This document shows positions 1 to 9,733 of a DNA stretch of 64,000 nt, in pieces. This DNA comes from an uncultured Verrucomicrobia subdivision 3 bacterium. GTDB taxonomy: Bacteria > Verrucomicrobiota > Verrucomicrobiia > Limisphaerales > UBA11358. The DNA is taken from positions 1 to 64,000 of the forward strand of contig CAJAQO010000187.1 of assembly GCA_903944085.1 (NCBI GenBank). The letters are read 5' to 3'. Numbering within the stretch: position 1 is the first letter of the stretch; each line of letters starts with the position of its first letter. The translations under genes were made by a program, and so were the position numbers. A model generated the notes under the pieces. That model did no database searches, was not told where the DNA came from, and saw only the letters and a list, made by a program, of their open reading frames with translations.

Positions 1-115
1 CTCAATGCGCGTCTGCATTTCTGGCGCGGTGCGCGTGTAACTTGAGGCGATGATAATTCGGGCTCTTCACCCATTCCGCACAACATTGCCGAGACTCATC
101 AATCCCTTTGTTTAG

Positions 116-199
116 TGGTGCGCGCGAGAGGACTTGAACCTCCAATCCTTGCGGAACCAGATCCTAAGTCTGGCGTGTCTGCCATTCCACCACGCGCGC
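116..199 (-). tRNA. tRNA-Leu (anticodon UAG), CCA encoded
   Basis: Reverse complement gcgcgcg...ccaga cttagga tctgg...ggttcaagtcc...cgcgcgcacca: 7-bp acceptor stem pairs, anticodon loop CTTAGGA, T-loop GGTTCAAGTCC, long variable arm typical of tRNA-Leu. Confidence 0.93.
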
Positions 200-545
200 A
201 ACCTTTTATTTACAAGCATTTGATAAGAGTTTTGGCCGCTCTTGTTGAGATTGCCACAGTATATGCGACTGTGTTCCCTTGTGAAACGGAACGCGTCGCC
301 AGGCAATAACAGCATTCCATCCAGCTCATCACGTCAATATAGATACACCAAGGTGCTCGATAGCCGCAAGCATCCGATTCGCGGTTTAGCCCGATCTTTT
401 CACACTGACGTGCGGAATGATTTTGCGGCCAAATTGGCGTGAGTTTTGGGCGGGCAAGTGACGAAGGGGCGGATTTTTCCAGTCCTAGACAGAATGCCCT
501 CAACCCCCGTTGTTGTTCGCGTGCCGGGGCAGCACTCACCGCGCT

Positions 546-1152
546 TCAACCACGACCCAAAGCTTGGGCGACCTGCCCGCAGAGCCGCTGATCGGGATAG
601 CTGCTGTCAAGCAACATTTGGCTGCGGCGTGTATTGCGCAACCCGGCCGCGCCGATCTTCAGGCGTTTCAATCTGATGGTCCCGGCCTGTAGTCCGTCCC
701 CGCCAGTCCGAGGGCGCGCAATCGTTCAAACAGCACCTAAGCCAAGCTGCGAAAGCAACCGACGAAATTGGCTGACCCGCCAGCCATGGCAACTGGTCCG
801 GTCGGCAAACAACCCCAAGTGCTGTTCTTGGATCCGGTTTTCCATTTCCCCCGCGCACAACCGACTTCGCCGTAGCGTTTCTGCGCGTCGCCCGCAAGGT
901 TGGGGACCAGAAAACGCGGATGGCTGCCCTTGGCCGTGGGTTCGGCTTTCACCAGCACCCGCCGTGCCTAGTCCCAAGTGGCCGCGCGATCCGCGCGGGG
1001 ATCCAGTTTTGGCGCACCAGCGGCAGCCCGCCATCGCTGGTCACCTACCCACCAGCAAAACTCGCGGCCACCGGGCGCTTCTTGACGGCGGAAAAGCAGC
1101 AGCGTTCAGGGTTGCAGACGGTAGCCTTCGTCGCGGTGGGCGGTGTCTGCAT
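546..1152 (-). pseudogene. Decayed IS1380-family transposase (N- and C-terminal pieces, internal deletion, frameshift, stop codon)
   Basis: Minus-strand frames give MQTPPTATKATVCNPERCCFSAVKKRPVAASFAGG*VTSDGG, then LVKAEPTAKGSHPRFLVPNLAGDAQKRYGEVGCARG, then (shifted frame) GEMENRIQEQHLGLFADRTSCHGWRVSQFRRLLS and TIRLKRLKIGAAG...YPDQRLCGQVAQALG, which resemble IS1380 transposase blocks. Confidence 0.8.
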
Positions 1153-1213
1153 TCCACCCACATAGACATTGGGCCGAATTCATCGTTGCAGTTTTTGCCG
1201 TGAATTCTTCGAG

Positions 1214-3499
1214 CTAAATTCCTGGCGGGCGATCCGCCGGCGCGGAACCGAAAGCTTTGTTCGGCGTCGGGCCCATCGTCAGCACGAGCTTGCCGCCGGT
1301 GGTGATTTCAGCGTTCGAAATCCAGCTTCGCGTGATCGGTTGGCCGTTGAGCGTGGCGGACTGGATGTAGGGATTTTGGGCGGAATTATTTTTTGCGACG
1401 ACGGTGAACTCACGGCCTTTGGCAAATTTGGAATTGAGTTTCAAGGTCACCTTGTCAAACAGCGGGCTGCCCAAAATATAATTTCCGCTCACCGGGTCCA
1501 CCGGATAAAAACCCATCGCCGTGAACACAAACCACGCAGACATCTGCCCGCAGTCGTCGTTGCCGCAGATGCCGCCGGGCGCGTTGGTGTAAAGCACCGA
1601 GCAAATCTGGCGAACGCGCGTCTGCGTTTTCCACGGCTGGCCGGCATAATTATAAAGATAAGCCACGTGGTGATCGGGTTCGTTGCCATGCGAATACATG
1701 CCGATGACGCCGGTGACATCGGGAATCGAGGCCAGATTCGGAATGGTTTGCGTGGTGTCGAACATTTCGTCGAGCCGGGCGGTGAATTTGTCGTCGCCGC
1801 CGAGCTTGGCGATCAGTGCTGGGACATTGTGCAGCACGAAAAAATTATACTGCCAGGCGTTGGCCTCGGTGTATTCGTTGAAATTGATGCTGTTGATTTC
1901 TTTTTCACCAAACGGCTTCACCCAACTGCCATCGGCGATTTTGCCGCGCATGAAACCGGTGGCTGGATCAAAAACATTTTCCCAATTCTGCGAGCGCTTG
2001 GCATATTTTTCAGCAACGTCATTCTTGCCCAGCGCCTTGGCGAGCCGCGCGATGCACGAATCGTCATAGGCATATTCCAAAACTTTGGAAACGCTCTGCC
2101 GGCCATCGGCGGTGGGAATGAAACCTTGGTCGCGATAAGCATCGAGCTGCTCGCGGTTTTTATCCGTGGACGCGACCATGTCGTTGAATGCCTCGTCAGC
2201 GTCGTAATTGCGAAAACCTTTCAGGTAAGCATCGGCGATCACGGGAATGGCGTGGTTGCCGATCATGCACCACGTTTCTTTGCCGCCTTCGGGCCAGACG
2301 GGCAGCGTGTTCTGGCCGAAAATTTTGTAATGCGCCAGCATGGTGTTGACGAAGTCATTTACCCGCGCGGGCTGGGTCAGCGTGAGCAAAGGATTTTCCG
2401 CGCGGAACGTGTCCCACAAAGACAGCTCGGTGTAATAATCATAGCCTTTGGCTTGGTGAACATTTCCATCCGGCCCGCGAAACTGTCCGTCCACATCGCT
2501 CAACAATGTTGGGGCAACCATGGTGTGATACAGCGAGGTGTAAAACGTCTGCTTGAGATTGTTGTCCGCCGACTCGACCTCGAAAACGCTCAACGCTTTT
2601 TCCCATTGTTTGCTGGCGGCTTTGGCGACGGCATCAAAATTCCAGTTGGAAATTTCCGTGTGCAGATTGTTGCGCGCGCCTTCGACGCTGACGGTGGACA
2701 AGCCGACGCGAACTAAAATCTGTTCGCCGGCCTTGGTCTTGAAATCAAAGTGGCCTTTGGTTTCCTTGCCGGTGGTTTTTTTACCGGCGACATCTTTGTC
2801 GCCTTGCGCCACGCCGGATGAATCGAATGACCGCGAAAATTCCATGACAAAATAATACACCTTGCCGCCGCCCCAACCGTCGCTCTGGCGATAACCGCTG
2901 GCGGTATGATCGTCTTCAATCGCAAGTTGCGCCTCGGTCACTTTGTTGCCGATGCCGTGCTGCAAATCCACCACGATGTGGCCGGCATCCGCAGCCGGAA
3001 AAGTATAACGGTGAAAACCGGCGCGCGCAGTGGCAGTCAATTCGACCTTCACATTGTAATCCGGCAGCAGCACGCAATAATAGCCAGGGCGGGAAATTTC
3101 ATCCGCGTGCGAAAACCGGGCGCGATAGCCTTCACCGACATTGGCGCCGGGAACCAATTTCAACTCGCCGACCGTCGGCATCAGCAAAATATTTCCCAAA
3201 TCCGGGCAGCCGGTGCCAGTCAAATGATTGTGCGAAAAACCCAGAATGCTGCTGTCGGAATAATGATAGCCGGATGAGCCGTCCCAAGTGTTGTCGCGCG
3301 TGTCGGGCGAAAGTTGCACCATGCCGAACGGCACCGTGGCCCCGGGATAAACGTGGCCGTGTTCCGCCGTGCCGATCATGGGATTTACCTCATCCACCAC
3401 CGGCTTGCTGAAACCGGTTGCCGCTGCCAGCAGCAGCGTCAGGCTGAAAATATTTTTTCCGGGGCGCGTCAGAAATGCAGACAAGAATTTGTGTTTCAT
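1214..3499 (-). CDS. GH92-family alpha-mannosidase-like glycosidase, secreted
   Basis: Signal peptide MKHKFLSAFL...AAATGFSKP then VDEVNPMIGTAEHGHVYPGATVPFGMVQLSPDTR, GYHYSDSSILGFSHNHLTGTGC, GNEPDHHVAYLYNYAGQPWKTQ: GH92 motifs. Confidence 0.93.
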   Translation of the reverse strand: MKHKFLSAFLTRPGKNIFSLTLLLAAATGFSKPVVDEVNPMIGTAEHGHVYPGATVPFGMVQLSPDTRDNTWDGSSGYHYSDSSILGFSHNHLTGTGCPDLGNILLMPTVGELKLVPGANVGEGYRARFSHADEISRPGYYCVLLPDYNVKVELTATARAGFHRYTFPAADAGHIVVDLQHGIGNKVTEAQLAIEDDHTASGYRQSDGWGGGKVYYFVMEFSRSFDSSGVAQGDKDVAGKKTTGKETKGHFDFKTKAGEQILVRVGLSTVSVEGARNNLHTEISNWNFDAVAKAASKQWEKALSVFEVESADNNLKQTFYTSLYHTMVAPTLLSDVDGQFRGPDGNVHQAKGYDYYTELSLWDTFRAENPLLTLTQPARVNDFVNTMLAHYKIFGQNTLPVWPEGGKETWCMIGNHAIPVIADAYLKGFRNYDADEAFNDMVASTDKNREQLDAYRDQGFIPTADGRQSVSKVLEYAYDDSCIARLAKALGKNDVAEKYAKRSQNWENVFDPATGFMRGKIADGSWVKPFGEKEINSINFNEYTEANAWQYNFFVLHNVPALIAKLGGDDKFTARLDEMFDTTQTIPNLASIPDVTGVIGMYSHGNEPDHHVAYLYNYAGQPWKTQTRVRQICSVLYTNAPGGICGNDDCGQMSAWFVFTAMGFYPVDPVSGNYILGSPLFDKVTLKLNSKFAKGREFTVVAKNNSAQNPYIQSATLNGQPITRSWISNAEITTGGKLVLTMGPTPNKAFGSAPADRPPGI

Positions 3500-3651
3500 G
3501 GTTGTGTGGAAAGAGTCTGCCGAAAATGGCGGGAAATTGCAATGTGGCCTTTTCTGGCTACAGGATGCCAGCGGCCTTGCCGGCGGTATTTTGCGCAAAC
3601 ACCAATCCGGCCTTTGGCCGGCAGCTTCAAAACGCAGCGGCGGGCATCCGG

Positions 3652-4596
3652 TCACTGGATGTAGTTCAAGATGGAAAGCTGGATGATTTTCGATCCGCTT
3701 TGCAGCGCGGCCTGATACGCCGTTTGCGCCTGGTTCAACTGCACCATCGTGGTCATCAGGTCGGCGCTCGACGCGTTGGAAATCATCGTGTCCAGCCCGG
3801 ACGACCGGTTGGTGGCAAACGTCGCGGCAGCGGTCAACTGGTTTTGCTGCACGCCATTGTTCGCGACCTGATACGCGAGGTTGTTTTCGTCCTTGCCCAG
3901 ATTGACGCTGTCGGTGTTGGTGATGGCGGTCTTGTTGCCGGCCTGCAGATCGTTCCGCAGCGAAATCAGGTGGTTCAAAAAATCCGCGCCCGACTGCTGG
4001 TCGGTGATCAGGCCGCGCACGCCGCCCGTGCCGGTATTGGCGCCGGGAATGTCCACGGAGGTCGTGAGATTCGTGCCGATCTCGGACTGGTTCACGCTGC
4101 TGTTGCCGTTGTAAGTCACGGCGGTCACATTGCCGTTGGCGTCCGTGGTAGCCGTGAACGGCGCGGAACCGGAGGCGGTGCCGCCAAATAGATACTGCCC
4201 GGTCGAGGGATCGGTTGTGTTCGCGGCGGTGACGACCTGCTTGATCAGCGTGTTGACCTCGTCGGCGTAATTATTCAAGTCCGAGGCCGAAGTCGTGGCC
4301 GTGGCGGCGCTCGTGGCGATTTCGCCCACGCGGGAGGAAACCGTTTGCAAGCTCTGCAACGCCGTGTAAATCGTGTCCGCCCGCGACTGCAAAGTCGTAA
4401 TGTTCGCGCTGTATTGCGTCTGCGTGGATTTGTCGGCGGCGTAATCCAGCGTGTTCTGCATCGCCACCGGATCGTCGGAGGCCGACTGCACCCGCAGGCC
4501 GGTGGAAACCTGGTTCTGCAACGTGTATTGCTTGCCGGCCAGTTGATTATACTGGTTCAGCATCGCGTCCGTGTAAGCGTTGGTAGCAATGCGCAT
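3652..4596 (-). CDS. flgL: Flagellar hook-associated protein 3 (FlgL)
   Basis: MRIATNAYTDAMLNQYNQLAGKQYTLQNQVSTGLRVQSASDDPVAMQNTL flagellin N-domain; immediately follows flgK. Confidence 0.9.
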   Translation of the reverse strand: MRIATNAYTDAMLNQYNQLAGKQYTLQNQVSTGLRVQSASDDPVAMQNTLDYAADKSTQTQYSANITTLQSRADTIYTALQSLQTVSSRVGEIATSAATATTSASDLNNYADEVNTLIKQVVTAANTTDPSTGQYLFGGTASGSAPFTATTDANGNVTAVTYNGNSSVNQSEIGTNLTTSVDIPGANTGTGGVRGLITDQQSGADFLNHLISLRNDLQAGNKTAITNTDSVNLGKDENNLAYQVANNGVQQNQLTAAATFATNRSSGLDTMISNASSADLMTTMVQLNQAQTAYQAALQSGSKIIQLSILNYIQ

Positions 4597-4600
4597 AAAA

Positions 4601-6025
4601 TCAAGAAGTCTTCATTGCGACCACAGTGCCCAGCATCGTGTTGAGCGTGGTCACCACCTGTGCGGAAGCCTGGTAGGCGCGCTGAAACGCCATCATGTTC
4701 GTCATTTCCTCGTCCACATTCACGCCGCTGATGGAACCGAGCTGGGTGGATAGCATGCTCGTCACCGCCGTCTGATTGGTGACCTGCGTGTTCGCGTCGC
4801 TCAACGCGGTGCCGAGGCCGGCCACCGTGGCGTCATACGAGCTGGAAAAAGTCTGGCCATTCAAGGCCGTCTGGGTGGCCGTGGACAATTGCGAAATGCC
4901 CAGCGCCAGCGATGTGTCGCCGCTCACGGTCGCGCTGCTGGAAATCTGAAGCAACGACGCGTTGTTCGTCAGCGCCGCGTTCACACCGATGGTGGCCGCG
5001 TCCGAGCCGGTGAAAAAAGTATTGCCCGTGCCGCCGGCCGAATTGTAGCCGCTGCCGTGAATCGTGTTGACCTGCGTGATCAGCGTGTTCGCCAGCGTGT
5101 TGACGCTGCCCTGCATCGTGGCCAGCTCACCGTCGCGCGCATCAATCGTGCCCTGCATCGAGCCGTTGGTGAGCGTCAGATTTGCGCCGCCCGATTTCGT
5201 CTGCACCAGCAACTGGCCGCCGCCGGCGTCGTAAGTCTGCAACGTGTCGAGCACGCTGCTGCCGGCCACCAGCGACTGGCCGCCGATGGTGACGTTGACC
5301 GCGCCATCCGTGCCGGTGCTGGTCGTGACGCTGGTGAGCTGCGACAAATTTTCCAAATCCTGCTCACGCTCGTCGCGCAGATCATTGGCGCTGCCGCCGC
5401 CGAATTCCGAACTGGAAATCTGCTTGTTCAAGTCCGCGATCTGGGAAAGCAACTGGTTTGCGGAATCCACGTCGCTGTTCAACGACGAATTCAGCGCCGT
5501 GCGCACGCTGCCGAACTGGCTGTTGATGTTATTGAACGTGGTGGCCAGCGACTGCGCCGCGCCGACCGCCGCCTGCTTGTTGCTGTCCGAGCCGGAGGAC
5601 GCCAGCGCGCTAAACGCAGAAAAGAAGTTGCTCAACTGCGTGGACAGGCCGGAACCGCTCGTGTCGGTCGGGGTCGCGCTCGTGCTGGTGGTCGCGCCCG
5701 AGCCGTTGAGAAATTCGCCGAGCGCGTTTTGCGCGCTTTGCAGCGCCGTCTGCTGCGCGTTCCAGTAACCGCTGGTGCTTCCTTGCGACTGGATTTGGCT
5801 GTTCAGCAGATTGCTGACGATCTGCTGGATGCTGGTCGCGTCCGCGCCGGTGCCTTCCGGCCCGATGCTCGTCGTCAGGTCAGGACTCGCGGAAATCTGC
5901 ACGCGCTGCCGCGAATAGCCCGTCGTATTGACGTTCGCGAGATTTTGTCCGGTCACTTCCACGCCGGTCATCTGCGTTTGCAGCGAGCGCGCGGCCAGAT
6001 TCAAGGTGCCAAATAGTCCGAGCAT
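4601..6025 (-). CDS. flgK: Flagellar hook-associated protein 1 (FlgK)
   Basis: MLGLFGTLNLAARSLQTQMTGVEVTGQNLANVNTTGYSRQRVQIS; C-terminus GVNVDEEMTNMMAFQRAYQASAQVVTTLNTMLGTVV. Start moved inside the ORF. Confidence 0.95.
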   Translation of the reverse strand: MLGLFGTLNLAARSLQTQMTGVEVTGQNLANVNTTGYSRQRVQISASPDLTTSIGPEGTGADATSIQQIVSNLLNSQIQSQGSTSGYWNAQQTALQSAQNALGEFLNGSGATTSTSATPTDTSGSGLSTQLSNFFSAFSALASSGSDSNKQAAVGAAQSLATTFNNINSQFGSVRTALNSSLNSDVDSANQLLSQIADLNKQISSSEFGGGSANDLRDEREQDLENLSQLTSVTTSTGTDGAVNVTIGGQSLVAGSSVLDTLQTYDAGGGQLLVQTKSGGANLTLTNGSMQGTIDARDGELATMQGSVNTLANTLITQVNTIHGSGYNSAGGTGNTFFTGSDAATIGVNAALTNNASLLQISSSATVSGDTSLALGISQLSTATQTALNGQTFSSSYDATVAGLGTALSDANTQVTNQTAVTSMLSTQLGSISGVNVDEEMTNMMAFQRAYQASAQVVTTLNTMLGTVVAMKTS

Positions 6026-6036
6026 AAAATCAATGT

Positions 6037-6534
6037 TCAGCCGACCGCCTGATACAGTGGGCGCGGTGCCACCGCCGCCACCGGAATGTGGCCGCTGCCG
6101 TCGTAAGTCGTGGGGCTGACGCCGGGAAAAATCGAGTTGATCAACTGCTGCATCAAATCCACGCAATGGCTCAACAGCAGATGGTTCTGCCGCGCGCGTT
6201 GCTGCACGCGGATCAACAGCTCGTTGTTTTCATGCACGAGCGCGTCCACCAGCGGGCGATAATCGGACGGCAGCAATGGAATCAGCATTGTGATGCCCGA
6301 AGTCTCCGGCAACGACAGTAGGCGCGCGAGATGGCGCTGGCGCTGCTCGCGTTCCTGGCGCGCGGCGGCGATGACGCCGGCCTGCGAATTGACGCAGTTC
6401 ACATTCTCCGGCAACTCGGCGACCTGCCGCTGCATGACCAGCCGCTGCTGCTGCTCCAGCAGCGCCAGCATCTCGCCGTATTGTTTCAGCTCCTCGCGGA
6501 GCGCTTCGATAAGGTTGGAAAGAAGTTCTTTCAT
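6037..6534 (-). CDS. flgN: FlgN-like flagellar export chaperone
   Basis: 165 aa helical protein with the FlgN pattern, between flgK and flgJ; start overlaps flgJ stop (ATGA). Confidence 0.7.
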   Translation of the reverse strand: MKELLSNLIEALREELKQYGEMLALLEQQQRLVMQRQVAELPENVNCVNSQAGVIAAARQEREQRQRHLARLLSLPETSGITMLIPLLPSDYRPLVDALVHENNELLIRVQQRARQNHLLLSHCVDLMQQLINSIFPGVSPTTYDGSGHIPVAAVAPRPLYQAVG

Positions 6535-6887
6535 GTATGGGAAATTTTGTGTGAGCCGCCGGCGGGGGCGGCGGGATGTGTCAATTGACGTTCAAAAGTT
6601 TTGGCCAGTCCAATGCCGCCGCCGCGCGACATGCTGTCCGCCATCTGGTTCGTGATGAAATCCTGGTAAATGCCCGCCGACGCCGAATTGTCGGTGAACT
6701 CCGACGTGACGACCGGCTTCTGCGATTCCGCCAAAAACTGCCGGATCAAAATCGCCTCAAACTGCCGGCTCGCCTCCGTGATTTTTTGATTCTCGGTCAG
6801 CGCCTTGCTGCCCGCCAGCGATTCCAGCGGCAGATGGCTGGCATCCACGGCGGTGTCCGTTTTAGGTTTGATGGCGGAGATTTGCAT
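6531..6887 (-). CDS. flgJ: FlgJ-type rod-binding protein, single domain (no muramidase)
   Basis: ASRQFEAILIRQFLAESQKP...YQDFITNQMADSMSRGGGIGLAKTFERQL rod-binding motif; 118 aa. Confidence 0.85.
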   Translation of the reverse strand: MQISAIKPKTDTAVDASHLPLESLAGSKALTENQKITEASRQFEAILIRQFLAESQKPVVTSEFTDNSASAGIYQDFITNQMADSMSRGGGIGLAKTFERQLTHPAAPAGGSHKISHT

Positions 6888-8113
6888 CAGCGGACGATCA
6901 GTTCAGCCTGCAGCGCGCCGGCCTGTTTCATGGCTTGGAAAATGGACATCATGTCGCGCGGCGTTGCGCCCAGCGCATTCAGCGCCGCCGCCACTTTTTC
7001 CACCGTCGGCAGTTCCTGCAACGGGATCAGCCCGGATTTGCTTTCCGTGACCGACGTGCTCGTGCGCTGTGTGGCCTGCGTGCTGCCGCCGCTGAAGGCG
7101 CCCGGCTGCGAAACGTCCTGCGAAGACGCGACGTTGATGGTGATGTTGCCGCTCGCCACCGCGCAGCTCGAAATGTGGATGGACGCCGTCGCCACAATCG
7201 TGCCCGTGCGCTCGTTGATGATGATGCGCGCCGGCGTGTCCGGCGTGACTTCGATCATGTTCAAACGCGAAATGAAATCCACCGGCGACGCCTCCGCCCC
7301 TTCCGGCATTTGCACCAGCACGGTCGAGGAATCCATCGCGTGCGCCGCATTGGTGAACACTTCGTTGATCGCCAGCGCCATCGCGGAAGCAGAATTAAAA
7401 CTGGGATCGCGCAGCAGCAACTCCACCGAATTGTCGCGGACAAATTGCGTGGGAATTTCCTTTTCCACCAGCGCGCCGTTGACGATCTGCGCCGTGGTCG
7501 GATGATTCTTGGTCACCGTTGCGCCGCCCGCACCGCCTTCGCCGGCGGCAAAACCGCCCAGCACCATCGGACCCTGCGCCACCGCATAAACTTTGCCATC
7601 CGCGCCCAGCAACGGCGTCTGGAGCAGCACGCCGCCGGCCAGCGATTTGGCGTCGCCCATCGAAGCCACCGTCACGTCAATCCGCGCCCCGTTTTTCAGG
7701 AACGGCGGAATGTCCGCTGTGACCATGACCACGGCCACATTCTTCGCCGACAGCGTCGAGGCTGGAATGTTGATGCCGTAGCGCACGAGCAAATTCGCCA
7801 CTGTCTGCTTGGTGTAAGCCTGGTCCTTGTCGCCGTCGCCCGCGAGCCCCGCCACCAAACCGTAGCCGACGAGCTGGTTATCGCGCGCGCCGGAAATCAT
7901 CACCAGATCGCGCAGCCGGACCCCGCCGGCAAAAACCGAAACCGGCAGCAAAAACAAAAATGAAATGGCAAACGCAAACGCCAGCGGGAAAAATTTTTTG
8001 CGCTGCGGGGCGCAATTTTTCTCAGCGGCAGCCAGGGCGGATGCCACCGGCAGCGCGCGGGCGTCGGTGGCGACGCGGCGGCGCGGACGAAGTTGGCGAG
8101 GCACGAGTGGCAT
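6887..8113 (-). CDS. flgI: Flagellar P-ring protein FlgI
   Basis: VRLRDLVMISGARDNQLVGYGLVAGLAGDGDKD...PVDFISRLNMIEVTPDTPARIIINERTGTIV...VEKVAAALNALGATPRDMMSIFQAMKQAGALQAELIVR. Confidence 0.96.
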   Translation of the reverse strand: MPLVPRQLRPRRRVATDARALPVASALAAAEKNCAPQRKKFFPLAFAFAISFLFLLPVSVFAGGVRLRDLVMISGARDNQLVGYGLVAGLAGDGDKDQAYTKQTVANLLVRYGINIPASTLSAKNVAVVMVTADIPPFLKNGARIDVTVASMGDAKSLAGGVLLQTPLLGADGKVYAVAQGPMVLGGFAAGEGGAGGATVTKNHPTTAQIVNGALVEKEIPTQFVRDNSVELLLRDPSFNSASAMALAINEVFTNAAHAMDSSTVLVQMPEGAEASPVDFISRLNMIEVTPDTPARIIINERTGTIVATASIHISSCAVASGNITINVASSQDVSQPGAFSGGSTQATQRTSTSVTESKSGLIPLQELPTVEKVAAALNALGATPRDMMSIFQAMKQAGALQAELIVR

Positions 8114-8115
8114 GA

Positions 8116-8733
8116 TCAGAACGGATTGACCTTGTCCAGAATGCGCGTGAACCAGCCCTTCTTCGTGGCGTCGGTCACACTGCCTTTGCCGGTGATCTGA
8201 ATCGTGGCGTCGGCGACATTGTAGCTCAACACCGTGTTCGCGGCGGTGACATCCTCGGCGCGCACGACGCCGTGCAGCACAATGGTCTGGCGTTCGCCGG
8301 CAAACGACGTTTCGCGTTTGCCCTCGATGACCAGATTGTGGTTCGGCAGCACGTCCATGACTTTTACCGCCACCTGCGCCACGATGGTTTCGGAATTGTT
8401 GATGGCCCCGCTGCCGTCATGCTTCAAGTCGGAATTGTAACTGACCGCCGGCATGGAGCCTTTGACGGCGCCCCAGCCGGGAAACAGAAACGACGTGATG
8501 GCGGCCGTCCAGCTCGAGTTTTTCTCGGTCTTCGTCTCGTTGTTTTTATTCGCGGAGGAAGTTTCCTGGACGATGATCGTCAGGATGTCGCCCACGCCGG
8601 TGGCGCGTTTGTCTGCAAACATTGGACGCGAAACGTCGTCGTGCCAGAGCGATTGCGCGCGGGCCGCCGTTTGGAAACACAGCGGCAGCGCGAACAGCGC
8701 GATCAGCACCGATTGGGGAAAATTCATTTTCAT
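8116..8733 (-). CDS. flgH: Flagellar L-ring protein FlgH
   Basis: SLWHDDVSRPMFADKRATGVGDILTIIVQETSSANK...NHNLVIEGKRETSFAGERQTIVLHGVVRAEDV; ATG at 8733. Confidence 0.92.
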   Translation of the reverse strand: MKMNFPQSVLIALFALPLCFQTAARAQSLWHDDVSRPMFADKRATGVGDILTIIVQETSSANKNNETKTEKNSSWTAAITSFLFPGWGAVKGSMPAVSYNSDLKHDGSGAINNSETIVAQVAVKVMDVLPNHNLVIEGKRETSFAGERQTIVLHGVVRAEDVTAANTVLSYNVADATIQITGKGSVTDATKKGWFTRILDKVNPF

Positions 8734-9692
8734 AACGAAATCAAAATGGTTCGGGCGTTGAGCACCGTGCCGGTCAAGTCGCGGTGCGTAATGGAATTGC
8801 GGGCGTGAACCGTCTGGCCGGGCGAGCCGTCGTCGAGAATGTCCACTTTCGTCTTGATGCTCATCGCGCCGTCCTGCACCAGCGCGTCGGCGTGCTGGCC
8901 GCGATGCACCACCGCGCGGGCCTTGATCATGCGCGCCAGCAGCGGCTGGCCGGGCGGCACGGATTCCGCCAGTTCCAGCGCTTCGTCGCCCGCTGCAAAA
9001 TCCGCCACCGCCTCGCGCAAAACCAAAATGTCCCGCCGTTCGCGGGTGAAAGCATCCAGCACCACCGGGTCGCCGTGTTTGAGTTGGACGCTGGCCACCC
9101 ACACTTCGCGCCAGACGGCGGCTTTCAAATTTGCCTGCCAGTTGCCAAGCGTTTCGTGCGCGGTGCGGAGCGTGAACCGGACAATGAAACCGGGCGTGAC
9201 GCCAGCGCTGGGCAATTCGGTGACATCGAGCGTGAGCGCTTCATCGGGCAAAACCAGCGCGGCCCACGGCTGCGCGAGACGCAGTTCGAGCTGGCCGCGG
9301 TCTTTGATGTAATCATGCTGGAGCGTGGCGGTGAGCAGGCCGAGGATGTCGGATTCGCCCAACGTGCGGACGCGGCGGGAAATTTTGATGGCGTCGGGAC
9401 CGGAGAAATTGGTTCCGACGCTCGGCGCGTTTGCGGCCAGCAGGTCGCAAATCTGCGCACGATTAAGAATCAGATTTTTGCCGAACGCCGGCGCGTCGCA
9501 CAGGCGGATGGCCGGCAGCGGCTGCGCGGACGTGAAGATTTGCGGCAAAAAAACGCCGTCGCCACTGACGGGCGCGACGGCGATTAATTGAAGTGGCGGC
9601 GCTTCGCCGGCACGGATGTTTAAAGGGAAGCCGCCGCCAAGGCAGGCCCACAGGAGCAACGGGCAGACGATTCGTGCCGACAAATTCCTCAT
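8730..9692 (-). CDS. flgA: Flagellar basal body P-ring formation protein FlgA
   Basis: SAF-like C-terminus VPPGQPLLARMIKARAVVHRGQHADALVQDGAMSIKTKVDILDDGSPGQTVHARNSITHRDLTGTVLNARTI; signal peptide from MRNLSARIV. Confidence 0.88.
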   Translation of the reverse strand: MRNLSARIVCPLLLWACLGGGFPLNIRAGEAPPLQLIAVAPVSGDGVFLPQIFTSAQPLPAIRLCDAPAFGKNLILNRAQICDLLAANAPSVGTNFSGPDAIKISRRVRTLGESDILGLLTATLQHDYIKDRGQLELRLAQPWAALVLPDEALTLDVTELPSAGVTPGFIVRFTLRTAHETLGNWQANLKAAVWREVWVASVQLKHGDPVVLDAFTRERRDILVLREAVADFAAGDEALELAESVPPGQPLLARMIKARAVVHRGQHADALVQDGAMSIKTKVDILDDGSPGQTVHARNSITHRDLTGTVLNARTILISL

Positions 9693-9733
9693 CGGCGAGA
9701 AGCGGAAAAACTGAAATGGATTTTGGCAATTCA

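Noticed and set aside
1169-2716. 515-aa plus-strand ORF antisense to the GH92 gene
   Set aside because: Shadow ORF from high-GC codon bias; the minus-strand frame has clear GH92 motifs and this one has none.
4889-6016. 375-aa plus-strand ORF opposite flgK
   Set aside because: Arg/Ala-rich antisense shadow of flgK with no recognisable domain.
6531-6887. FlgJ lacking its muramidase domain as a novelty
   Set aside because: Single-domain FlgJ is already known in many bacterial groups.
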